Source of the DNA: Streptomyces albicerus
GTDB lineage: Bacteria; Actinomycetota; Actinomycetes; Streptomycetales; Streptomycetaceae
DNA length: 64,000 nucleotides
Assembly: GCF_008905045.1 (NCBI RefSeq)
Contig: NZ_VWMY01000036.1
Span: 1 to 64,000, forward strand
Direction: 5' to 3'
In this document: positions 60,692-64,000 of the stretch, in pieces
Layout of the letters: each line of letters starts with the position of its first letter
Numbering within the stretch: position 1 is the first letter of the stretch
Notes under the pieces: model-generated
Told to the model about the DNA's origin: nothing
Databases searched by the model: none
The model's input: the letters and a program-made list of their open reading frames with translations, nothing else
Translations under genes and position numbers: made by a program

Positions 60692-61786
60692 TCAGTCCCA
60701 GTAACTGCCCTGCACCATGGCTCGCAGGCTGTCGTGGTGCAGGATCAGTGTGTCCGGATCCGCCGGGACGGCGGCCTCGCCGAAGTGCACTTGGCGGTAG
60801 GCGACACGCAGCATGACGACGGCGTGCCGCAGTGCCGCGTACAGGGTGTGGAAGTCCATGTCCCGCGGTGTGTGGCCGGTGAGTTGGGCGTAGCGCCGCT
60901 CCACCCGGTCGCGGCGCAGGAAGTCGGGCAGTCCGGGCTGTCCGAAGCTCATGGTGAGGTCCTGGAAGAAGCGGTGCAGGTAGATCATCCAGCCGAGGTC
61001 GACCTCGCGCGGGGCCAGGGCCGCCATCTCCCAGTCGAGGACGGCGGCGGGTTCGAAGCCGTCGTAGATGACGTTCCCGATGCGCGCGTCACCCCAGTTG
61101 AGGACCGTCTCGCCCTCGTCGTGCGGCCAGAGCGCGTCGAGCCGGTCGAAGGCGTCTTCGATGAGGGGTGAGCGTGACAGTCCGTCAATCACCCATTCGT
61201 AGTAGGCGCGTTGGGCGGCGACATGACGCCGCAGCGCGCTGCCGTCGCCCGGTGCCGCGAGGAAATCAGCCTCGCGCACCGGGACTTGGTCGTGCAGCCG
61301 GGCGAGGAGTGCGACCGAGGCGGCCTCCAGCCGCTCACGCTCGGCGTCGCTCGCCGCGTGCAGCCAGTTCCCCTCGTACGTGTAGGGCATGACGTCCGGC
61401 GGTACGCGCCCCTCGACGCGCTCCATGACGAAGAAGGGCGCCCCGAGCGGCCCCGGATCCTCCTCCAGCCACAGCACACGCGGCATCGGAAGGTCGGCGC
61501 GGTCCGCCACCAGCCGCATGGTGCGGTACTGGCGCGGCAGGTCGTAGACCGGGAAGACGGTGTACGCCGCCGGGTCCGCCGCGAGTCTCAACGCGCAGGC
61601 GCGGACCGGGGGTTCGGGGTTCTCGATGTCGAAGAGCAGGGTCTCGCTGGACAGTCCGTTGGACTCGGGGACGCGGACGTCGACCGCCTTGGCGCCGGGC
61701 AGTCGCACGCCGAGCCAGGCGGTCAGCCGCTGCGCGAGTTCCTCCGGATCACGTGTGGTCGTACGCGGACGGGGTGCTGTAGCCAT
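60692..61786 (-). CDS. Aminoglycoside-phosphotransferase-fold kinase (acyl-metabolism type)
   Basis: 364-aa protein kinase-like phosphotransferase of the APH family. Predicted N-lobe lies at about 30-140 (PFFVMERVEGRVPPDV is the hinge). The catalytic loop is LNWGDARIGNVIYDG, where the Brenner His is replaced by Trp, and the metal-binding Asp is in AAVLDWEMAALAPREVD. Members of this subgroup, such as FadE36/ACAD10 N-domains, phosphorylate hydroxyacyl substrates. Drug resistance is not implied. It follows the beta-rich unknown gene by 37 bp on the same strand, and an acyl-CoA dehydrogenase lies nearby. Confidence 0.85.
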   Translation of the reverse strand: MATAPRPRTTTRDPEELAQRLTAWLGVRLPGAKAVDVRVPESNGLSSETLLFDIENPEPPVRACALRLAADPAAYTVFPVYDLPRQYRTMRLVADRADLPMPRVLWLEEDPGPLGAPFFVMERVEGRVPPDVMPYTYEGNWLHAASDAERERLEAASVALLARLHDQVPVREADFLAAPGDGSALRRHVAAQRAYYEWVIDGLSRSPLIEDAFDRLDALWPHDEGETVLNWGDARIGNVIYDGFEPAAVLDWEMAALAPREVDLGWMIYLHRFFQDLTMSFGQPGLPDFLRRDRVERRYAQLTGHTPRDMDFHTLYAALRHAVVMLRVAYRQVHFGEAAVPADPDTLILHHDSLRAMVQGSYWD

Positions 61787-61823
61787 AACCCCACTCCCTC
61801 CCTCTCCCTCTCTCCGAACTCCC

Positions 61824-62948
61824 TCAAGGCGCGACCGAGTCGAAGCCGGTGAACCCGCTCGGGTCGTGCCGCCCGAACGAGCCGTGCTCGAAGATCCCGT
61901 GCCCGGTCTGTCCGTCGAGCGTGAAGCGGGCCGCGTGGTCGGTCACTCCGTACGCGGCGAGCGGGTGAGCGGCCGGGTCGGACAGGTCGTACGTACGGCG
62001 GTCGGTCCAGCCGCGTCCTCGCCAGGTGCCGTGCTGCCAGTCGTCGGCGGGCGGGTATCCGGCACCGACGGCGAGCGGGGAGGAGGCGAGGATCTCGACG
62101 CCGAGTTCCGACGGTTTGAGGAAGTCGCCGAGGTGGACGACCGCGCGTTCCGGGTGGCGGGTGCCGCTCCGGTACGTGATCTCGGCCTGGGGCCAGCCGA
62201 GTTGGCGGTCGCGCTCTCCGTCGCGTACGAGCGTCGCGTCGTTGAGGGTCCGGTAGCCGTCGGCGTCCTCCTGGGTGATGACCATCAGGAAGCGGTCCTC
62301 GAAGCGGACGGGGCACCAGAGCCAGTGGAAGCCCTCGGTCCGGTGCTCCTCGGCGAGGCGGCCGCCCTCCTCGCCGGGTAGGGGGCGCGTGCCCCAGCTG
62401 CGGTCGCGGGTGCCGGTCCAGCCGTCGGCGGACAGCCGTATCTCCTCCCCCGCGACCCGGATCCAGCCGTCGCAGCGGCCCGCCTGGACGAAGCGCCGGC
62501 CCTCCAACGTGAGGCGGGCGCCCCGGCGTTGGAGGTGATGCGGCTCCCACAACGCGGGAAAGTCCGCCGACCAGTTGATCTCGTACGACAGTCCGTCCGG
62601 GTCGTCGGGGTCGGCCGCACAGCTCAGGACGAAGTCCTTCAGCGGTCGCTCGACGAGAATCCGGAGGGGGCCGACGGCCATCTTCATCCGGGTGTCGTCG
62701 TCCAGCGCGTCGGAGGCCCGTACGGCGTGCAGGGTGTCGCCGAGACGGAGGGTGGCGTACGCGTCGATCACCCCGACGTTCGGGTACACCCCGAGTCCCA
62801 GGATGAGCAGCGCCCGGCCCTGGTGGTCGAAGACATGGAAGATGCACCGGTCGTAGGCGTTCCGGTCCCCTGTCGCCACATGCTTCATCGAGAGGGGGAC
62901 CTGGTGCACGGGGTACTCGTCGAGTGCTACGGGGCGGTCGTCGGGCAT
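61824..62948 (-). CDS. Beta-rich conserved protein of unknown function
   Basis: 374-aa soluble protein rich in predicted beta strands and Trp/Arg, with motifs such as CDGWIRVAGEEIRLSADGWT and TRDRSWGTRPL. The repeated two-domain pattern and lack of catalytic motif recall the AttH/carotenoid-hydratase-like lipocalin group that binds hydrophobic ligands. This is inference. It precedes the APH-like kinase gene in a probable operon, a pairing also seen in actinobacterial lipid-metabolism loci (from memory). The ATG at 62948 is used; the upstream frame has low-complexity composition. Confidence 0.7.
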   Translation of the reverse strand: MPDDRPVALDEYPVHQVPLSMKHVATGDRNAYDRCIFHVFDHQGRALLILGLGVYPNVGVIDAYATLRLGDTLHAVRASDALDDDTRMKMAVGPLRILVERPLKDFVLSCAADPDDPDGLSYEINWSADFPALWEPHHLQRRGARLTLEGRRFVQAGRCDGWIRVAGEEIRLSADGWTGTRDRSWGTRPLPGEEGGRLAEEHRTEGFHWLWCPVRFEDRFLMVITQEDADGYRTLNDATLVRDGERDRQLGWPQAEITYRSGTRHPERAVVHLGDFLKPSELGVEILASSPLAVGAGYPPADDWQHGTWRGRGWTDRRTYDLSDPAAHPLAAYGVTDHAARFTLDGQTGHGIFEHGSFGRHDPSGFTGFDSVAP

Positions 62949-63173
62949 CTGCTGCCTCCCGGTGCGCGCGGCAGGTGACGTCACCCGGAGGGGTGCGGCC
63001 CCCGGCGGCGGAGTTGACGGTACGTCAGAAGACCTGCCGGGGCCAGGGGTTGTCCGGCGCGAACCGCCGGACAGCCCTCGGGCCGGGGATGCCCCTCGTA
63101 CGGGCCCGTCGCGAACTGACGGGCGAATGCGCGAGCCGGTGACCTGTCCGCCAGTGGACCCGTTGGCCCCGGT

Positions 63174-63527
63174 ATGACCTCCACGTATGCAGAGACAAGC
63201 CGTCGCCGCCGGATCCTCCTTCCCGCGCCCGCAGAATCGGTTTCGCAGGGGCCACAGGAGGCACAGAGGACGCAAGTGACACAGCGGGCGCAGGCGACTC
63301 AAGCGACTCAAACGACGCAGAGGGCACAGCCGACGCCGGGGTTTCATGGACCCCAACAGCCTCTGGATCCCCCCATCTACCGCGCTCTGATCCGCACCTG
63401 GGCCGACCGCGGCCGGGCCCTGCCGGGCCGACACGACCCGGAGTGGGCCCGGCTCACGGCACCCTCGGCCATCTACGGGTACGGGCAGCTCAGCGCGACT
63501 CGGGACCCGCGAGGTGACGGGCGATGA
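63174..63527 (+). CDS. Small hypothetical protein with Gln/Thr-rich repeat
   Basis: 117 aa. Residues about 30-50 are a degenerate TQ/RAQ repeat (TQVTQRAQATQATQTTQRAQ) from a short DNA repeat of the ACGCAG type. The C-terminal half (PPIYRALIRTWADRGRALPGRHDPEWARL) is more protein-like and resembles small streptomycete proteins I cannot name. It overlaps the end of the convergent acyl-CoA dehydrogenase gene by 38 bp, which lowers confidence. Confidence 0.45.
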   Translation: MTSTYAETSRRRRILLPAPAESVSQGPQEAQRTQVTQRAQATQATQTTQRAQPTPGFHGPQQPLDPPIYRALIRTWADRGRALPGRHDPEWARLTAPSAIYGYGQLSATRDPRGDGR

Positions 63528-64000
63528 CCATCCGCTGGATCTGATTGGTGCCCTCGACGATCTGCAGCACCTTGGCCTCGCGCATGAACCGCTCGACGGC
63601 GAAGTCCGCGGTGTAGCCGTACCCGCCGAGCACCTGGACGGCGTCCGTGGTGACCTTCATCGCGGTGTCGGTGCAGTGCAGCTTCGCCATGGCTGCCTGC
63701 TTGGCGAACGGCCGTCCCGCGTCACGCAGCCGGGCCGCGGCGAGGTAGAGCGCCCGGCCCGCCTCGATCTGGGTCGCCATGTCCGCGAGCATGAAGCGCA
63801 GACCCTGGAAGTCGGCGATCCGCCGGCCGAACTGCTCGCGCCCTGTGGCGTACGAGACCGCCTCGTCGAGAGCCGCCTGGGCCACGCCGGTCGCGCAGGC
63901 CGCGATGCCGAGCCGCCCGGAGTCGAGCGCGGACAGGGCGATCGCGAAGCCCTGGCCCTCATCGCCGATGCGCCGGTCGTCGGAGATCCGCACCCCGTCG
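63490..64000 (-). CDS. Acyl-CoA dehydrogenase, C-terminal part (continues beyond the window)
   Basis: Flavin-dependent dehydrogenase introducing a 2,3-double bond into an acyl-CoA. Only the last ~170 residues are in the window; the gene starts beyond position 64000. Visible are the helical C-terminal domain (GREQFGRRIADFQGLRFMLA), the FAD-contact QVLGGYGYTADF and the catalytic-base region VLQIVEGTNQIQRMVIAR. The stop codon lies inside the end of the small convergent gene. The substrate class cannot be decided from this part. Confidence 0.93.
   Translation of the reverse strand, partial: DGVRISDDRRIGDEGQGFAIALSALDSGRLGIAACATGVAQAALDEAVSYATGREQFGRRIADFQGLRFMLADMATQIEAGRALYLAAARLRDAGRPFAKQAAMAKLHCTDTAMKVTTDAVQVLGGYGYTADFAVERFMREAKVLQIVEGTNQIQRMVIARHLAGPESR

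Noticed and set aside
60692..61786. Aminoglycoside resistance gene
   Set aside because: The APH fold is present, but the altered catalytic loop and the acyl-metabolism neighbours fit the hydroxyacyl kinase subgroup better.

Overview
This window is high-G+C actinobacterial DNA, almost certainly the chromosome of a Streptomyces species. The evidence is GTG and TTG starts, very strong third-position G/C bias with long antisense open frames, a conservon (sensor kinase-like / roadblock / DUF742 / GTPase) cluster, RbpA with a sigma-R-type promoter, a Ppm1 mannosyltransferase, a MocR/YczE pair, and intergenic repeats familiar from Streptomyces. From memory, the gene order (crr-ptsI on the left; yczR-yczE-GDPD-MFS-rbpA-fxsA-ppm1 on the right) resembles S. 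coelicolor SCO1390 to about SCO1428, with local insertions. No database was consulted.

Left part (1-25 kb). The left edge carries what looks like the promoter/leader of an rRNA operon running leftward out of the window, divergent from crr-ptsI (sugar PTS IIA and enzyme I). Next come an unknown 298-aa gene, acetoacetyl-CoA synthetase, a GH31 alpha-glucosidase, a Nudix hydrolase, a VanX-type D-Ala-D-Ala dipeptidase, a DUF35/thiolase pair, an EAL-GGDEF protein with altered EAL metal ligands, and glpF-glpK. A conservon then reads leftward (cvnA, cvnB, cvnC), but its GTPase gene is separated from the rest by a 3.7-kb fused 5-oxoprolinase/hydantoinase gene that overlaps it by 20 bp.

Middle (25.6-42.6 kb). 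A two-pass membrane protein is followed by a decaying choline/betaine-like locus: a Rieske oxygenase fragment, an intact aldehyde dehydrogenase and a broken APC permease. Next is a three-gene leftward operon encoding a kleisin-like protein (508 aa), a small winged-helix-like protein (292 aa) and a 1612-aa SMC/MukB-like ATPase. It has the architecture of MukFEB/Mks/Wadjet condensins, but no nuclease gene (JetD/MksG) lies beside it. It is the best candidate for an undescribed system. After it comes a GntR-regulated set: MFS transporter, DUF1445 hydro-lyase/D-glutamate cyclase-like protein and PxpABC 5-oxoprolinase.

Right part (42.6-64 kb). This holds a GDSL esterase and two GT4 glycosyltransferases (translationally coupled), HEAT and ankyrin proteins, a 64-aa membrane protein with an FtsK-like protein lacking the P-loop lysine, yczR/yczE, a glycerophosphodiester phosphodiesterase, an Atg22-like MFS protein, rbpA, fxsA, ppm1, an amidohydrolase, an Lrp regulator, an APH-like kinase next to a beta-rich unknown protein, and the C-terminal part of an acyl-CoA dehydrogenase that leaves the window.

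Two window-wide patterns stand out. About eight genes have short tandem duplications that include or directly follow the stop codon. Four copies of one ~80-bp intergenic repeat cluster around the SMC operon and the pxp genes. No tRNA, insertion sequence, integrase or CRISPR array was recognised.
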